Numbered from the stretch's first letter, positions 28,890 through 39,134 are shown. The stretch: DNA of 64,000 bases from Agromyces badenianii (GCF_003070885.1 NZ_CP028913.1:1488001-1552000), one strand, 5' to 3'. The notes: generated from the letters alone by a model not told the origin. Made by a program: numbers and translations.

Positions 28890-30203
28890 ATGGCAACGAC
28901 GAAAGCCGCGACGAAGGCTGCGAGCGAGGCTGAGAAGCCCGCCGCGAAGCGCACGACCGCCGCGAAGTCGACCGCCGCCAAGACGACGGCGAAGGCTGCG
29001 GCCACGCCAGCGACGAAGACGCCGCGCACCACCACCGCGAAGACCGCAGCCAAGCCGCGAGGCAAGGCCAAGGCGACGAGCGGTGACGACGAAGAAGAAG
29101 CCGGGGAGCTCGAGACGGTCGAGGTCGAGGTCGAGACCACCGAGGGCGACGACACGGCATCCGACACCGACTCCGACGACGACGACGCGAAGCCCGTTGC
29201 GGTCGAGCCGCACCCCACGGGTGCGCTGGTGCTGCGTGCGGTCGACGACGAAGACGAGGTTCCGGTCTACTCGAGCGCCATCACCGGCGCGACGGCCGAC
29301 CCCGTCAAGGACTACCTGAAGCAGATCGGAAAGGTCGCGTTGCTGAACGCGGCCGAAGAGGTCGAGCTCGCGATGCGCATCGAGGCGGGCCTGTTCGCCG
29401 AAGAGAAGCTCTCGCACATGACCGACGCCGAGAAGCGTTCGCAGCTCGGTCGCGAGCTGCAGTGGGTCGCGAAAGACGGTCAGCGCGCCAAGAGCCACCT
29501 GCTCGGCGCGAACCTGCGTCTCGTGGTCTCGCTGGCCAAGCGCTACACGGGTCGCGGCATGCAGTTCCTCGACCTCATCCAAGAGGGAAACCTCGGCCTC
29601 ATCCGTGCCGTCGAGAAGTTCGACTACACCAAGGGCTTCAAGTTCTCGACGTATGCGACGTGGTGGATCCGTCAGGCGATCACGCGCGCCATGGCCGACC
29701 AGGCGCGCACCATCCGCATCCCGGTGCACATGGTCGAGGTCATCAACAAGCTCGCCCGTGTGCAGCGACAGATGCTGCAAGACCTGGGCCGCGAGCCCAC
29801 GCCCGAAGAGCTCAGCCGCGAACTCGACATGACCCCCGAGAAGGTCATCGAGGTGCAGAAGTACGGGCGTGAGCCCATCTCGCTGCACACCCCGCTCGGT
29901 GAAGACGGCGACAGCGAGTTCGGCGACCTGATCGAAGACACCGAGGCGGTCGTCCCGGCCGACGCCGTGGGCTTCACGATGCTGCAGAAGCAGCTCGAAT
30001 CGCTCCTCGACTCGCTCTCCGAGCGCGAGGCCGGCGTCATCCGCATGCGCTTCGGCCTCGGCGACGGCATGCCGAAGACCCTCGACCAGATCGGCGACAC
30101 GTTCGGCGTCACCCGTGAGCGGATCCGTCAGATCGAATCGAAGACGATGGCCAAGCTCCGGCACCCGTCGCGCTCGCAGTCGCTTCGCGACTACCTCGAG
30201 TAG
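28890..30203 (+). CDS. sigA: Primary RNA polymerase sigma factor
   Basis: 437 residues. N-terminal ~65 residues are Lys/Ala/Thr-rich, followed by an acidic stretch ([12 protein letters not shown]) typical of actinobacterial principal sigma factors. Region 1.2 starts at [11 protein letters not shown] (~138); region 2 contains [20 protein letters not shown] and [20 protein letters not shown] (-10 recognition); region 4.2 contains [20 protein letters not shown] (-35 recognition). The ATG at 28890 follows GGAGAGG by eight bases. murT begins seven bases after its stop, so the peptidoglycan pair may be transcribed with sigA. Confidence 0.97.
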   Translation: MATTKAATKAASEAEKPAAKRTTAAKSTAAKTTAKAAATPATKTPRTTTAKTAAKPRGKAKATSGDDEEEAGELETVEVEVETTEGDDTASDTDSDDDDAKPVAVEPHPTGALVLRAVDDEDEVPVYSSAITGATADPVKDYLKQIGKVALLNAAEEVELAMRIEAGLFAEEKLSHMTDAEKRSQLGRELQWVAKDGQRAKSHLLGANLRLVVSLAKRYTGRGMQFLDLIQEGNLGLIRAVEKFDYTKGFKFSTYATWWIRQAITRAMADQARTIRIPVHMVEVINKLARVQRQMLQDLGREPTPEELSRELDMTPEKVIEVQKYGREPISLHTPLGEDGDSEFGDLIEDTEAVVPADAVGFTMLQKQLESLLDSLSEREAGVIRMRFGLGDGMPKTLDQIGDTFGVTRERIRQIESKTMAKLRHPSRSQSLRDYLE

Positions 30204-30210
30204 GCCGCGA

Positions 30211-31467
30211 GTGCGCTACGCGCCGGCGATCCTCGTCGGCAGGCTCACCCGATTCGCCGCCCGGCTGCGCAAGCCCGGCGGCGGATCGGCTGTTCCGGGC
30301 CTCGTCGTCAACCGCATCGCCCCGAACTACCTGAAGCGCACGCTCTCGGGCTTCCCGCAAGGGCTCGTGGTCGTCTCAGGTTCGAGTGGCAAGTCGACGA
30401 CCACGAAGATGCTCGTCGCGATCCTTCGCGCCCACGGTGTCGACGTTTTCACCAACCCGTCGACGGCCAACATCAGTCAGGGGCTGACCTCCGCGCTGCT
30501 CGAGCGGGCCGATTGGCAGGGCCGGGTGCCGGGTGACGTCGCGGTGCTCGAGATGGACGAGGGGCACGGTGCGCTCGTCATGCAGGGCGTCGACGCCCGC
30601 GTCGTCTGCCTCACGAACGTGATGGTCGACCAGATCGACCGATTCCACGACTCCGAGATGGTCGCGGCGATGCTCGGGCGCATCGCCGCCAGGGCCGGCG
30701 AGTCGATCGTCGTGAATGCCGACGACGCCCACCTCGAGCGGCTCGCGGCGCGGGTGCGCGCCGAGGTGGCCGTTCACCGCTTCGGTGTGACCGCCGAGGT
30801 GCTCGCCGCGTCGCCCCGCGGTCTCGGCTACACCGACACCAGTACAGAGCGGCTGGCGAGCGGCGCCGGAGTGCTCGTCGAGGGGGTCGACGGTACCGCT
30901 GCGGTGCTCGACGACGCCGGTGCACCCGTCGAGATCGGCCTTCCGGCCCGCGGCGTGCACTACGCCGTCGACGCGGCCGCCGCGCACGCCACGGCGAAGG
31001 CGGTGCTCGGCGACCGGTTCTCGAGATCGGTCGCGGCCGAGGCGCTGAGCGCGATCCCTGCGGTCTTCGGGCGGGGCGAACGCACGACCGTGCGCGGGCA
31101 GCCCGTCGAGTTCGTGCTCGTGCAGAACCCGGCGAGCTACCAGCTGAACATCGACAGCATCGCGCCGGGCACCGAGCAGGTGCTCTTCGCGATCGGCTCC
31201 GATGTTCGCGATCCGTCGTACTTCTGGCCGGCGGATGCCTCGTCGCTCGGCCGTGTCTCGGTGGTGACCGGGTCGAAGGCGGCCGAGGCGGCGTTGATGC
31301 TCGCGTACGACGGGGTCGAGATCGACCGGGTGGAGCCCGAACTCGCCCGGGCACTCGACGACTTCCTGGCGATGCCCGCGCCGGCCACCGGGGTGAAGAC
31401 GATCGTCTTCACCGCCGACGCCATGCGCCGCACCCGCGCCCACCTCGGACTCGCTGGAGCAGAATGA
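30211..31467 (+). CDS. murT: MurT-like Mur ligase, divergent
   Basis: 418 residues. MurT is the ATP-dependent ligase subunit that, with GatD, normally amidates the alpha-carboxyl of D-Glu in lipid II. Here the P-loop VVVSGSSGKSTTTKMLVAIL (~50-70) is intact and the C-terminal DUF1727 domain is recognisable. But the usual NRTGSN motif reads NPSTANI, DQLDRYGE reads DQIDRFHD, the ADGRDVSW motif reads SDVRDPSYF, and the Cys4 zinc ribbon of firmicute MurT is absent; the only cysteine is in VVCLTNV. The GTG start lies seven bases after sigA, and the stop overlaps gatD by ATGA. It could be a standard MurT that tolerates these changes, or a paralog with another substrate. Confidence 0.85.
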   Translation: MRYAPAILVGRLTRFAARLRKPGGGSAVPGLVVNRIAPNYLKRTLSGFPQGLVVVSGSSGKSTTTKMLVAILRAHGVDVFTNPSTANISQGLTSALLERADWQGRVPGDVAVLEMDEGHGALVMQGVDARVVCLTNVMVDQIDRFHDSEMVAAMLGRIAARAGESIVVNADDAHLERLAARVRAEVAVHRFGVTAEVLAASPRGLGYTDTSTERLASGAGVLVEGVDGTAAVLDDAGAPVEIGLPARGVHYAVDAAAAHATAKAVLGDRFSRSVAAEALSAIPAVFGRGERTTVRGQPVEFVLVQNPASYQLNIDSIAPGTEQVLFAIGSDVRDPSYFWPADASSLGRVSVVTGSKAAEAALMLAYDGVEIDRVEPELARALDDFLAMPAPATGVKTIVFTADAMRRTRAHLGLAGAE

Positions 31468-32198
31468 CCCTCACGATCGTCTCATTGCTGCCCAAGCTGC
31501 AGAACACCAACGGCGACGCCGAGAACGCCCGCGTGCTCGCCGCGCGCGCCGGTTGGGCCGGCCTCGACGCGACGGTCGTCGAGGTCGAGTCCGCCGCCTC
31601 GATTCCCGATCGGGTCGACGCGATCGTGCTGGGGTCCGGGAGCGATTCGTCGCTCGAAGAGAGCCGTGCCGCGCTGCTCACGATGCATGACGAGTTCCGG
31701 CGCTGGGGCACCGAGGGGGTTCCGATCCTCTCGGTGGGCACCGGGTGGGAGCTGCTCAGCTGGGGCATCGAGCTCACGAGCGGTCATGCCGTCGAAGGAC
31801 TCGGCATCCTCCCGGGACGCGCTGTGCCCGGGCAGAATCGTGCGACGGGCGATCTCATCCTCAAGAGCCCGCGGTTCGGCATGCTCGTCGGCTTCGAGAA
31901 CCGCGCCCGCGACTACGTCGGCGCAGAGGCGTCGCCGCTCGGGCGGGTGCGCGCCGGTCGCGGCAACGGGCGTGATTCGGGCCAGGAGGGCGCGGTCATG
32001 GGCAACGTCTACGGCACCCACCTGCACGGTCCGGTGCTCGCCAAGAACCCGGCATTCGCCGATCACCTGCTCGAGGTGATGGCCACGCGCGCTGGTCTCG
32101 AGTACGTGCCCGGGGAGCACACGCGAACCGTCGACTCCTACGCCGCGGCGGCCCGGGCGTCGCAACTCGTCGCGGCCGGTGTGACCGTCTCCGCCTGA
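31464..32198 (+). CDS. gatD: GatD-like amidotransferase lacking the catalytic cysteine
   Basis: 244 residues of the class I (CobQ-type) glutamine amidotransferase fold. The family's nucleophile elbow, normally V-C-G-G-Y-Q, reads SVGTGWELLS; codon 92 is GGC (31737-31739), glycine in place of the cysteine. The protein contains no cysteine anywhere. The catalytic histidine is kept (VYGTHLHGPVLAKNP, His188), as is VLGSGSDSSLEE and VGFENRARDY. It therefore should not hydrolyse glutamine by the usual mechanism. It overlaps murT by four bases, so they are made together, and is followed by a strong hairpin. Confidence 0.88.
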   Translation: MTLTIVSLLPKLQNTNGDAENARVLAARAGWAGLDATVVEVESAASIPDRVDAIVLGSGSDSSLEESRAALLTMHDEFRRWGTEGVPILSVGTGWELLSWGIELTSGHAVEGLGILPGRAVPGQNRATGDLILKSPRFGMLVGFENRARDYVGAEASPLGRVRAGRGNGRDSGQEGAVMGNVYGTHLHGPVLAKNPAFADHLLEVMATRAGLEYVPGEHTRTVDSYAAAARASQLVAAGVTVSA

Positions 32199-32225
32199 TC
32201 GCGCGGTCGTTCAGTCCCGAAACGA

Positions 32226-32254
32226 CGAACGCCCCGGACGAGCCGGGGCGTTCG
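32226..32254. terminator. Bidirectional hairpin after gatD
   Basis: CGAACGCCCCGG (32226-32237) and CCGGGGCGTTCG (32243-32254) make a perfect 12-bp stem with a 5-base loop between convergent gatD and the small zinc-ribbon gene. Confidence 0.7.
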
Positions 32255-32271
32255 CGAGTCGGTTCGGTGAT

Positions 32272-32508
32272 TCAGCTTCGGTCGTCGGCGAGCAGCTTGC
32301 TCGACTCGTCGTGCCAGCTGTGCGCGATCTGCGAGAGCTTCTCCTGGTGCTTGCGACCGTGATGGGCGCAGAACAGCAGTTCGCCACTGGCGACGACGAC
32401 GCGGATGTACGCCTGCGCGCCGCACGCGTCGCATCGGTCGAGGGCGGTGAGCTCGTAAGGGGTCTCGAGTTCATCGACCGCACCGGTGGTCTCGGTGTAC
32501 TGGGTCAT
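32272..32508 (-). CDS. Small zinc-ribbon protein (DUF7455)
   Basis: 78 residues. ALDRCDACGAQAYIRVVVAS followed by ELLFCAHHGRKH gives a CxxC...CxxH metal site, characteristic of the short actinobacterial family DUF7455 found between sigA and the topoisomerase genes. The start at 32508 is directly preceded by the strong site GGAGGAG; an in-frame ATG at 32529 is less likely. Function is unknown. Confidence 0.88.
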   Translation of the reverse strand: MTQYTETTGAVDELETPYELTALDRCDACGAQAYIRVVVASGELLFCAHHGRKHQEKLSQIAHSWHDESSKLLADDRS

Positions 32509-32640
32509 GGCTCCTCCTTCGTGGCTCATGCTCGTTGTGCCGTTCATCAATGAAAACACGACGGAGGGTCGGTTCCTTCCGTTGGGCCGGGCATTTCGCT
32601 CAGCGCGTAGTGCCTGACCGGAACTGTCGGTGCGGCTCAG

Positions 32641-32646
32641 TAGGCT
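32641..32646 (+). promoter_or_regulatory. -10 element TAGGCT for parE
   Basis: TAGGCT eight bases before the GTG at 32655; a near-leaderless transcript is likely. Confidence 0.45.
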
Positions 32647-32654
32647 TGGCCGAC

Positions 32655-34733
32655 GTGAGCTCCGACTATTCCGCCCGCCATCTCTCCGTGCTCGAGGGCC
32701 TCGAAGCCGTGCGCAAGCGACCCGGCATGTACATCGGCTCGACCGACTCGCGCGGCCTCATGCACTGCCTCTGGGAGATCATCGACAACTCCGTCGACGA
32801 GTCGCTCGCGGGCCACGGCACCGAGATCGGCGTGACCCTGCACCCCGATGGCAGCGTCGAAGTGCGCGACCGGGCTCGCGGCATCCCCGTCGACATCGAA
32901 CCGAAGACGGGGCTCTCCGGAGTCGAGGTCGTGTTCACGAAGCTGCATGCCGGCGGCAAGTTCGGTTCGGGCTCCTACGCGGCCTCCGGCGGATTGCACG
33001 GCGTCGGGGCATCCGTCGTGAACGCCCTTTCCGAGCGGCTCGACGTCGAGGTCGATCGCGACGGCAAGACGTGGGCGATGTCGTTCCACCGCGGCGAGCC
33101 CGGCAACTTCGCCGACTCCGGTGCGCCGTCGCCCGACGCCCCGTTCACGCCCTTCGAACAGCGCAGCGAACTGCGCGTGGTCGGCAAGGTGGCCAAGGGC
33201 GTCACCGGCACGCGCATCCGGTACTGGGCCGACCGGCAGATCTTCACGAAGGGGGCCGAGTTCCAGACCGACGAGCTGCTCGGCCGTGCGCGGCAGACCG
33301 CCTTCCTCGTGCCCGGACTCGCCATCGACGTCACCGACGAGCGCGGCGAGGTGCCCCACACGAACTCGTTCCAGTTCGAGGGCGGCATCTCCGAGTTCGC
33401 CGAGCACCTGGCGACGGATGCCCCGATCACCGATGTGTGGCGCCTGACCGGCACCGGCGAGTTCACCGAGACCGTGCCGGTGCTCACCGACGGCGGCGCG
33501 ATGGTGCCGACCGAGCTGAGGCGCGAGTGCGTGGTCGACATCGCGCTGCGCTGGGGCACCGGCTATGACACGGTCGTGCGATCGTTCGTGAACATCATCG
33601 CGACGCCCAAGGGCGGCACGCACCAGACGGGTTTCGAACAGGGGCTCCTGAAGTTCCTGCGGCAGCAGGTCGAGTCGAACGCCCGCCGACTGAAGGCGGG
33701 CAACGACAAGCTCGAGAAAGACGACGTGCTCGCGGGCCTCACCGCGGTCGTCACGGTGCGCCTGCCCGAGCCGCAGTTCGAGGGCCAGACGAAAGAGGTG
33801 CTCGGAACGCCGGCCGTGCGTGCGATCGTCTCGAACGTGCTGACGAAGGAGCTCGGTGCGCGCTTCTCCTCGACGAAGCGCGACGACAAGACGCAGGCGG
33901 CGCTGCTGCTCGACAAGGTCGTCGCCGAGATGAAGTCGCGCATCTCGGCGCGAGCGCACAAAGAGACGCAACGCCGCAAGAACGCGCTCGAGAGCTCGTC
34001 GCTGCCGGCGAAACTCGTCGATTGTCGATCGAACGACGTCTCGCAGAGCGAGTTGTTCATCGTCGAGGGCGACTCCGCGCTCGGCACGGCGAAGCTCGCC
34101 CGTGACAGCGAGCACCAGGCGCTCCTGCCGATCCGCGGCAAGATCCTCAACGTGCAGAAGGCGAGCGTCGCCGACATGCTCGGCAATGCCGAGTGCGCCT
34201 CGATCATCCAGGTGATCGGCGCCGGCTCGGGCCGGAGCTTCGACCTCGAGACCGCGCGCTACGGCAAGGTGATCCTCATGGCCGACGCCGACGTCGACGG
34301 CGCGCACATCCGCACGCTGCTGCTCACGCTGTTCTTCCGGTACATGCGACCGATGATCGAGCACGGTCGCGTCTTCGCTGCCGTGCCCCCTCTGCACCGC
34401 GTTGTGGTGATGAACCCCGGGTCCAAGCCCAACGAGACCGTGTACACCTATTCGGAGGCCGAGCTGCAGGGCGTTCTCGCGACGCTCGACCGGCAGAAGA
34501 AGCGGTATCAAGACCCGATCCAGCGGTACAAGGGCCTCGGTGAGATGGACGCCGATCAGCTCGCGACCACCACGATGGACCGTCGCCACCGCACGCTCCG
34601 CCGGGTCGGCATCGGCGACGCCGAGAACGCCGGACGGGTGTTCGAGCTGCTCATGGGCAACGACGTCGCACCGCGCAAGGAGTTCATCATCGAGAGTTCC
34701 GACACGCTCGAGCGCGCCCGCATCGACGCATAG
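32655..34733 (+). CDS. parE: Type IIA topoisomerase subunit B (ParE/GyrB-like)
   Basis: 692 residues. GHKL ATPase domain: VRKRPGMYIGSTDSRGL, EIIDNSVDESLAGHG (catalytic Glu and Mg-binding Asn), GGKFGSGSYAASGGLHGVGA. Transducer ~220-390. TOPRIM domain with ELFIVEGDSALGTAKLARDS, PIRGKILNVQKA and MADADVDGAHIRTLLLTLF. It lies where actinobacteria carry a second type II enzyme near sigA, separate from gyrBA at oriC, so topoisomerase IV is favoured. The GTG at 32655 gives MSSDYSARHLSVLEGLEAV. Convergent with parC, which lies 51 bases beyond its stop. Confidence 0.93.
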   Translation: MSSDYSARHLSVLEGLEAVRKRPGMYIGSTDSRGLMHCLWEIIDNSVDESLAGHGTEIGVTLHPDGSVEVRDRARGIPVDIEPKTGLSGVEVVFTKLHAGGKFGSGSYAASGGLHGVGASVVNALSERLDVEVDRDGKTWAMSFHRGEPGNFADSGAPSPDAPFTPFEQRSELRVVGKVAKGVTGTRIRYWADRQIFTKGAEFQTDELLGRARQTAFLVPGLAIDVTDERGEVPHTNSFQFEGGISEFAEHLATDAPITDVWRLTGTGEFTETVPVLTDGGAMVPTELRRECVVDIALRWGTGYDTVVRSFVNIIATPKGGTHQTGFEQGLLKFLRQQVESNARRLKAGNDKLEKDDVLAGLTAVVTVRLPEPQFEGQTKEVLGTPAVRAIVSNVLTKELGARFSSTKRDDKTQAALLLDKVVAEMKSRISARAHKETQRRKNALESSSLPAKLVDCRSNDVSQSELFIVEGDSALGTAKLARDSEHQALLPIRGKILNVQKASVADMLGNAECASIIQVIGAGSGRSFDLETARYGKVILMADADVDGAHIRTLLLTLFFRYMRPMIEHGRVFAAVPPLHRVVVMNPGSKPNETVYTYSEAELQGVLATLDRQKKRYQDPIQRYKGLGEMDADQLATTTMDRRHRTLRRVGIGDAENAGRVFELLMGNDVAPRKEFIIESSDTLERARIDA

Positions 34734-34784
34734 AAGTCGTCGATGCCGTCGAACGGGCCGCACCGCCAAGCGGCCCGGGAGCGA

Positions 34785-37259
34785 TCAGCCGATGCGCTCG
34801 CCGATCGCGCCCACCACGGCCTCGAGCGGCTGACCCGAGGCGTCGCGCTTGGCACCGCCGTCTGGCAGCGTTCGCGCCGAGCCGTCGGGCCCGACGGCCA
34901 GTGCGGGCGCACGGCCGACCCAGGCGAGATGCAGCGCGTCTTCGCCCTTCAGGAATCGCTGAGCGCGCACGCCGCCCGTCGCTCGCCCTTTCGCCGGGAA
35001 TTCCGAGAAGTCGCTGACCTTCGCACTGCCCGGGTCGGTGCCGAGCAAGGTGTCGGTCGCGGCGGCGATCGTGACGACGACCGTGTCTGCCGTGGTATCC
35101 GCTGCGATGCTCGTGAAATGGATGACGTGCGCTGCGCTGCCGAGATTGATGCCGGCCATGCCGCCGGCCGGGCAGCCCTGCGGCCGCACCGCGGCCGCGG
35201 GGAACCGAAGCAGCTGCGCGTCTGATGCCACGAACACGAGCTCGTCGCTCTCGTCGCCCTGCACGGCACCGACGACCTCGTCGCCGGCCTTGAGGCCGAT
35301 CACCTCGAACTCGGGCTTGTTGGGGTAGGCGCCCGTTGCGACGCGCTTGACGACGCCCTGCTTCGTGCCGACGGCGATGCACCGGTCGGCGTCGAGCGAC
35401 ACGATCGCGAGCACCTTCTCGTCGCGGTTGGGCAATGCGAGGTAGTCGCCGATCTTGACGCCCGCACCGAGCTGCACCGAGGTCGGCGGCAGCATCGGGA
35501 GGTCGACGGGAGTGAAGCGGATGAGTCGCCCGAGGCTCGTCACCGCGCCGATCTCGGCACGACTCGTCGTGTCGAGCGTCGAGCGGATGGCGTCGTGCTT
35601 GCTGCGCCGCGCGGGCACGGTGATCACGGGCGCGCCGTCCTCGCCGACGGGCAGATCGACGCGCGCGATGCGACCCGTGGCCGAGAGGAAGACCCGGCAC
35701 GGGACATCCGCGACCTCGAGCACGGCGGCGGCTCGCTTGGCGGCCGCGCCCGCGATGCTCGGCCGGGCGTCGGTCAACAGGGTGCGTCGGGGCGTTCCGA
35801 AGCGTTCGGAGATCTCGGCGAGCTCGTCGGAGACGAGGGCTTCGATGCGGTGCCGGCTCGCGAGGAGCGCCTCGAGCTCGGCGATCTCGGCGCGGAGCTT
35901 GTCGCGCTCGGCCTCGAGTTCGATGCGCGAGAACTTCGTGAGCCGGCGCAACTGCAGTTCGAGGATGTAGTCGGCCTGCACCTGGCTGAGGTCGAACACC
36001 TCGATCAGTCGCGCCCGTGCGGCGGCGGTGTCGTCGCTCGAACGGATCAGCTGGATGACCTCGTCGATGTCGAGGATCGCGATGAGGAGGCCGTCGACCA
36101 GGTGCAGGCGCTCGCGCCGGCGGGCGAGACGATACTCGGACCGGCGAGTGACGACGGAGATGCGGTGCGCGACGTAGACCTGCAGCAGCTCGCGAAGGCC
36201 GAGGGTCTGCGGGCCGCCGTCGACGAGCGCGACGTTGTTGATGTTGAAGGAGTCTTCGAGCGGCGTCAACCGGTAGAGCTGCTCGAGCACGGCGTCGGGG
36301 CTGAAACCCGTCTTGATGCCGATGACGAGTCGGAGCCCGTTCGTGCGGTCGGTGAGGTCGGTGACGTCGGAGATGCCGTTGATCTTCTTGGCGTTGACGC
36401 CGTCTTTGATCTTCTCGATGACCTTCTCGGGGCCGACGAGGTACGGCAGTTCGGTGACGACGAGGCCCGTCTTCCGGGCGGTGATCGATTCGACGCTGAC
36501 CTTGGCTCGGGTCTTGAAGCTGCCGCGACCGGTGGCGTACGCGTCTTTGATGCCCGAGAGGCCGACGATCGTGCCGCCCGTGGGCAGGTCGGGGCCGGGC
36601 ACGTACTCCATCAGCTCGTCGAGCGTCGCGTTGGGGTGCGCGATCAGGTGCCGAGCAGCGCCGATGACCTCGATGAGGTTGTGCGGGGCCATGTTGGTCG
36701 CCATGCCGACTGCGATGCCGCTCGCCCCGTTGACGAGCAGGTTGGGATAGGCCGCGGGCAGCACCTCGGGCTGCGTGAGCTGGTTGTCGTAGTTCGGCAC
36801 GAAGTCGACGACGTTCTCGTCGAGCCCCTCGGTCATCGCGAGTGCCGGCGATGCCAGGCGCGCCTCGGTGTAGCGGGGTGCCGCCGGGCCGTCGTCGAGC
36901 GAACCGAAGTTTCCGTGCCCGTCGACGAGGGGCACGCGCAGGGTGAAGGCCTGAGCCATGCGCACGAGCGCGTCGTAGATCGCCGTGTCGCCGTGCGGGT
37001 GCAGCTTGCCCATGACCTCGCCGACGACACGCGCCGACTTCACGTGACCGCGATCGGGCCGCAGTCCCATCTCGGTCATCTGGTAGAGGATGCGTCGCTG
37101 CACCGGCTTCAGACCGTCTCGGGCATCGGGCAGCGCACGGGAGTAGATGACCGAGTACGCGTACTCGAGGAACGAACCCTGCATCTCTGTGGCGACGTCG
37201 ACGTCTTCGATGCGCTCGACGATCGGGTCTTCAGCGGGCTGATTCTTGGCTCGGGTCAT
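34785..37259 (-). CDS. parC: Type IIA topoisomerase subunit A (ParC/GyrA-like)
   Basis: 824 residues. Breakage-reunion domain: [56 protein letters not shown] and the catalytic tyrosine in [11 protein letters not shown] coiled-coil segment at ~430-490 leads to a C-terminal beta-pinwheel with repeats such as [19 protein letters not shown] do not see the QRRGGKG-type GyrA box, consistent with ParC rather than GyrA. Arranged tail-to-tail with parE rather than in an operon. Confidence 0.93.
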   Translation of the reverse strand: MTRAKNQPAEDPIVERIEDVDVATEMQGSFLEYAYSVIYSRALPDARDGLKPVQRRILYQMTEMGLRPDRGHVKSARVVGEVMGKLHPHGDTAIYDALVRMAQAFTLRVPLVDGHGNFGSLDDGPAAPRYTEARLASPALAMTEGLDENVVDFVPNYDNQLTQPEVLPAAYPNLLVNGASGIAVGMATNMAPHNLIEVIGAARHLIAHPNATLDELMEYVPGPDLPTGGTIVGLSGIKDAYATGRGSFKTRAKVSVESITARKTGLVVTELPYLVGPEKVIEKIKDGVNAKKINGISDVTDLTDRTNGLRLVIGIKTGFSPDAVLEQLYRLTPLEDSFNINNVALVDGGPQTLGLRELLQVYVAHRISVVTRRSEYRLARRRERLHLVDGLLIAILDIDEVIQLIRSSDDTAAARARLIEVFDLSQVQADYILELQLRRLTKFSRIELEAERDKLRAEIAELEALLASRHRIEALVSDELAEISERFGTPRRTLLTDARPSIAGAAAKRAAAVLEVADVPCRVFLSATGRIARVDLPVGEDGAPVITVPARRSKHDAIRSTLDTTSRAEIGAVTSLGRLIRFTPVDLPMLPPTSVQLGAGVKIGDYLALPNRDEKVLAIVSLDADRCIAVGTKQGVVKRVATGAYPNKPEFEVIGLKAGDEVVGAVQGDESDELVFVASDAQLLRFPAAAVRPQGCPAGGMAGINLGSAAHVIHFTSIAADTTADTVVVTIAAATDTLLGTDPGSAKVSDFSEFPAKGRATGGVRAQRFLKGEDALHLAWVGRAPALAVGPDGSARTLPDGGAKRDASGQPLEAVVGAIGERIG

Positions 37260-37321
37260 CCGTCGTCTCTACAGCGGGGCATGCGGTGCACGCAGGGAAC
37301 AGGGGCGCGCCCGGCCTGTGC

Positions 37322-37327
37322 CAGACT
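37322..37327 (+). promoter_or_regulatory. -10 element CAGACT, leaderless start at 37335
   Basis: CAGACT seven bases before the ATG at 37335, the same hexamer and spacing as upstream of panB. Confidence 0.45.
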
Positions 37328-37334
37328 GGGCGCG

Positions 37335-38483
37335 ATGTCTGCCATGCTACCCGTGCCCGCCGACACCGCCCCGCGCCTTGCCGCGGTGCTCGGCAGTTCA
37401 ATGGCGAGCATCCAGGGCGCCGAGAACGCCCTCGGACTTCCGCCGGCCTCGGCCGCGGTCGTCGTGCTCGTCGACGGGCTCGGAGCCTCGAACATCCAGG
37501 CCAGATCCGGTCACGCCCGGTTCCTCGCAGCTCGAATGGCCAAGCGCGACGTCATCCGCACGGTCTTCCCGTCGACGACCGCGGCCGCGATCGCGACCTT
37601 CGCCACCGGACGAGCGCCGGGCGAGCACGGCCTCGTCGGCTACCGCGTGCTCGACGCCGCGCACGACCGCCTCGTGAACCAGCTGAACGGATGGGACGCC
37701 GGCATGCGTCCCGAGACCTGGCAACGGGTGCCGACGCTGTTCGAGACGATGGGCGAAGCCGGCATCCGGGGCTATGCGATCGGCTCGTCGCGATATGCGG
37801 ACTCGGGTTTCACGCACGCGGTACTGCGGGGCGCGGAGTACCGCCCCGCGGCATCCATCGCCGACCGCTTCGCGGAAGCCGAGCGCATCGTCGCCTCGGG
37901 TGAGCGGGCGGTCGTCTACCTCTACATACCGGAACTCGACCAGGCCGCGCACGCCCACGGTTGGGAATCCGACCGGTGGCTCGCCCTCCTCGAAGGAGTC
38001 GATGCCGAACTCGCCGCATTCGAGCGCCGGATGCCGCGGGGCGCGGGGCTCATCGTCACGGCCGATCACGGGGTCATCGACGTGCCGGCGCACCGCCACG
38101 TGTTCATCGACGCGAAGCCTGAACTGCTCGACGGTGTGCGTCACGTCGGTGGCGAACCGCGCTGCCTCTCGCTCTACCTCGAGCCTGGTCTCGACTCATC
38201 CGCCCGGGTCGAACTCGTCGAACGTTGGCGAAGCGCCGAAGGGCACCGGGCCTGGGTGCTGAGCCGCGACGAGGCGATCGACGCCGGACTCTACGGTCCG
38301 GTCGACACCGAGGTGCGCTCCCGTATCGGCGACATCATCATCGCCGCGCGGGCCGGCATCGCCTACTACGACCGCCGCGAGGCCAACCGCCAGGCCGAGG
38401 CGATGATCGGACAGCACGGCTCGCTCAGCGACGAGGAGACGCGCGTGCCGCTCATCCGCGGGGGAGTGTTCAGCCGCAACTGA
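37335..38483 (+). CDS. Alkaline phosphatase-superfamily phosphodiesterase
   Basis: 382 residues of the nucleotide pyrophosphatase/phosphodiesterase type. Metal site 1 begins at AVVVLVDGLGASNIQA; the nucleophile threonine lies in FPSTTAAAIATFATGRAPGE; further ligands are in YIPELDQAAHAHGWES and IVTADHGVIDVPAH. No signal peptide is apparent, so it is probably cytosolic. Actinobacterial relatives are annotated as nucleotide pyrophosphatase or phosphonoacetate-hydrolase-like; the substrate cannot be told. Divergent from parC. Confidence 0.9.
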   Translation: MSAMLPVPADTAPRLAAVLGSSMASIQGAENALGLPPASAAVVVLVDGLGASNIQARSGHARFLAARMAKRDVIRTVFPSTTAAAIATFATGRAPGEHGLVGYRVLDAAHDRLVNQLNGWDAGMRPETWQRVPTLFETMGEAGIRGYAIGSSRYADSGFTHAVLRGAEYRPAASIADRFAEAERIVASGERAVVYLYIPELDQAAHAHGWESDRWLALLEGVDAELAAFERRMPRGAGLIVTADHGVIDVPAHRHVFIDAKPELLDGVRHVGGEPRCLSLYLEPGLDSSARVELVERWRSAEGHRAWVLSRDEAIDAGLYGPVDTEVRSRIGDIIIAARAGIAYYDRREANRQAEAMIGQHGSLSDEETRVPLIRGGVFSRN

Positions 38484-38549
38484 CGCGGTGCCGTACGCAT
38501 GGTCGCCGCGTCGGCGCGGTCGATCGAACGCACCGCCGCGGCATCCAGG

Positions 38550-39134
38550 TCAAGAGGGGTACTGGCCGCGCTTCACCTGGGGCTTCGGCAGGCGAAGCGG
38601 ACGAAGCTGCAGCGCGCGCATCGCGGCGTACCAGCGCACCCGCTCGACCTTGTCGGCGCCGAACTTCGCAGCGAGCTTCTTCGTGAGGATGAAGCCGAGC
38701 ACGACGGAGTCGATCACCGCGACGAGGAAGAACGCCCAGAGCGAGAGGATGCCGATGGACTGCACCTCGGGGCTCGGCACGAACGTCAGCAGGATCACCG
38801 CGAACATCACTGGGATGAGGATCTCCCCGATGCTGAAGCGCGCATCGACGTAGTCGCGCACGTATTTCTTCTGGGGGCCGCGGTCGCGCGCCGGCAGGTA
38901 GCGCTCGTCGCCGACGGCCATGCCGACGCGGGCGCGCTCGCGCGATTCGGCGGCCTTGGCGCGGGCTTGCTTCGCCGCCTCTTTGCGGTCGTTCGGCACG
39001 AGGGGGCGCTTGCGTGCTGCCTCCTGCTGCGCGCGGCTCGGCGTGGGCGCGCCCTTGCCGGCGTTCAGGCGAGCCTGGGTCTCTTCGAGCGTCTCTGCGC
39101 TCGGTTCATCGGTGTTGTTCGGCTGATTGGCCAC
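38550..39134 (-). CDS. DUF3043 membrane protein
   Basis: 194 residues. A hydrophilic, highly charged N-terminal ~100 residues (RKRPLVPNDRKEAAKQARAK) ends in RDYVDARFSIGEILIPVM, followed by two membrane helices (~112-130 and ~138-160) and a basic tail. This is the DUF3043 family, conserved in actinobacteria, of unknown function. The GTG at 39134 is preceded by CGAGGA. Divergent from the M20 peptidase gene with 36 bases between. Confidence 0.9.
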   Translation of the reverse strand: MANQPNNTDEPSAETLEETQARLNAGKGAPTPSRAQQEAARKRPLVPNDRKEAAKQARAKAAESRERARVGMAVGDERYLPARDRGPQKKYVRDYVDARFSIGEILIPVMFAVILLTFVPSPEVQSIGILSLWAFFLVAVIDSVVLGFILTKKLAAKFGADKVERVRWYAAMRALQLRPLRLPKPQVKRGQYPS

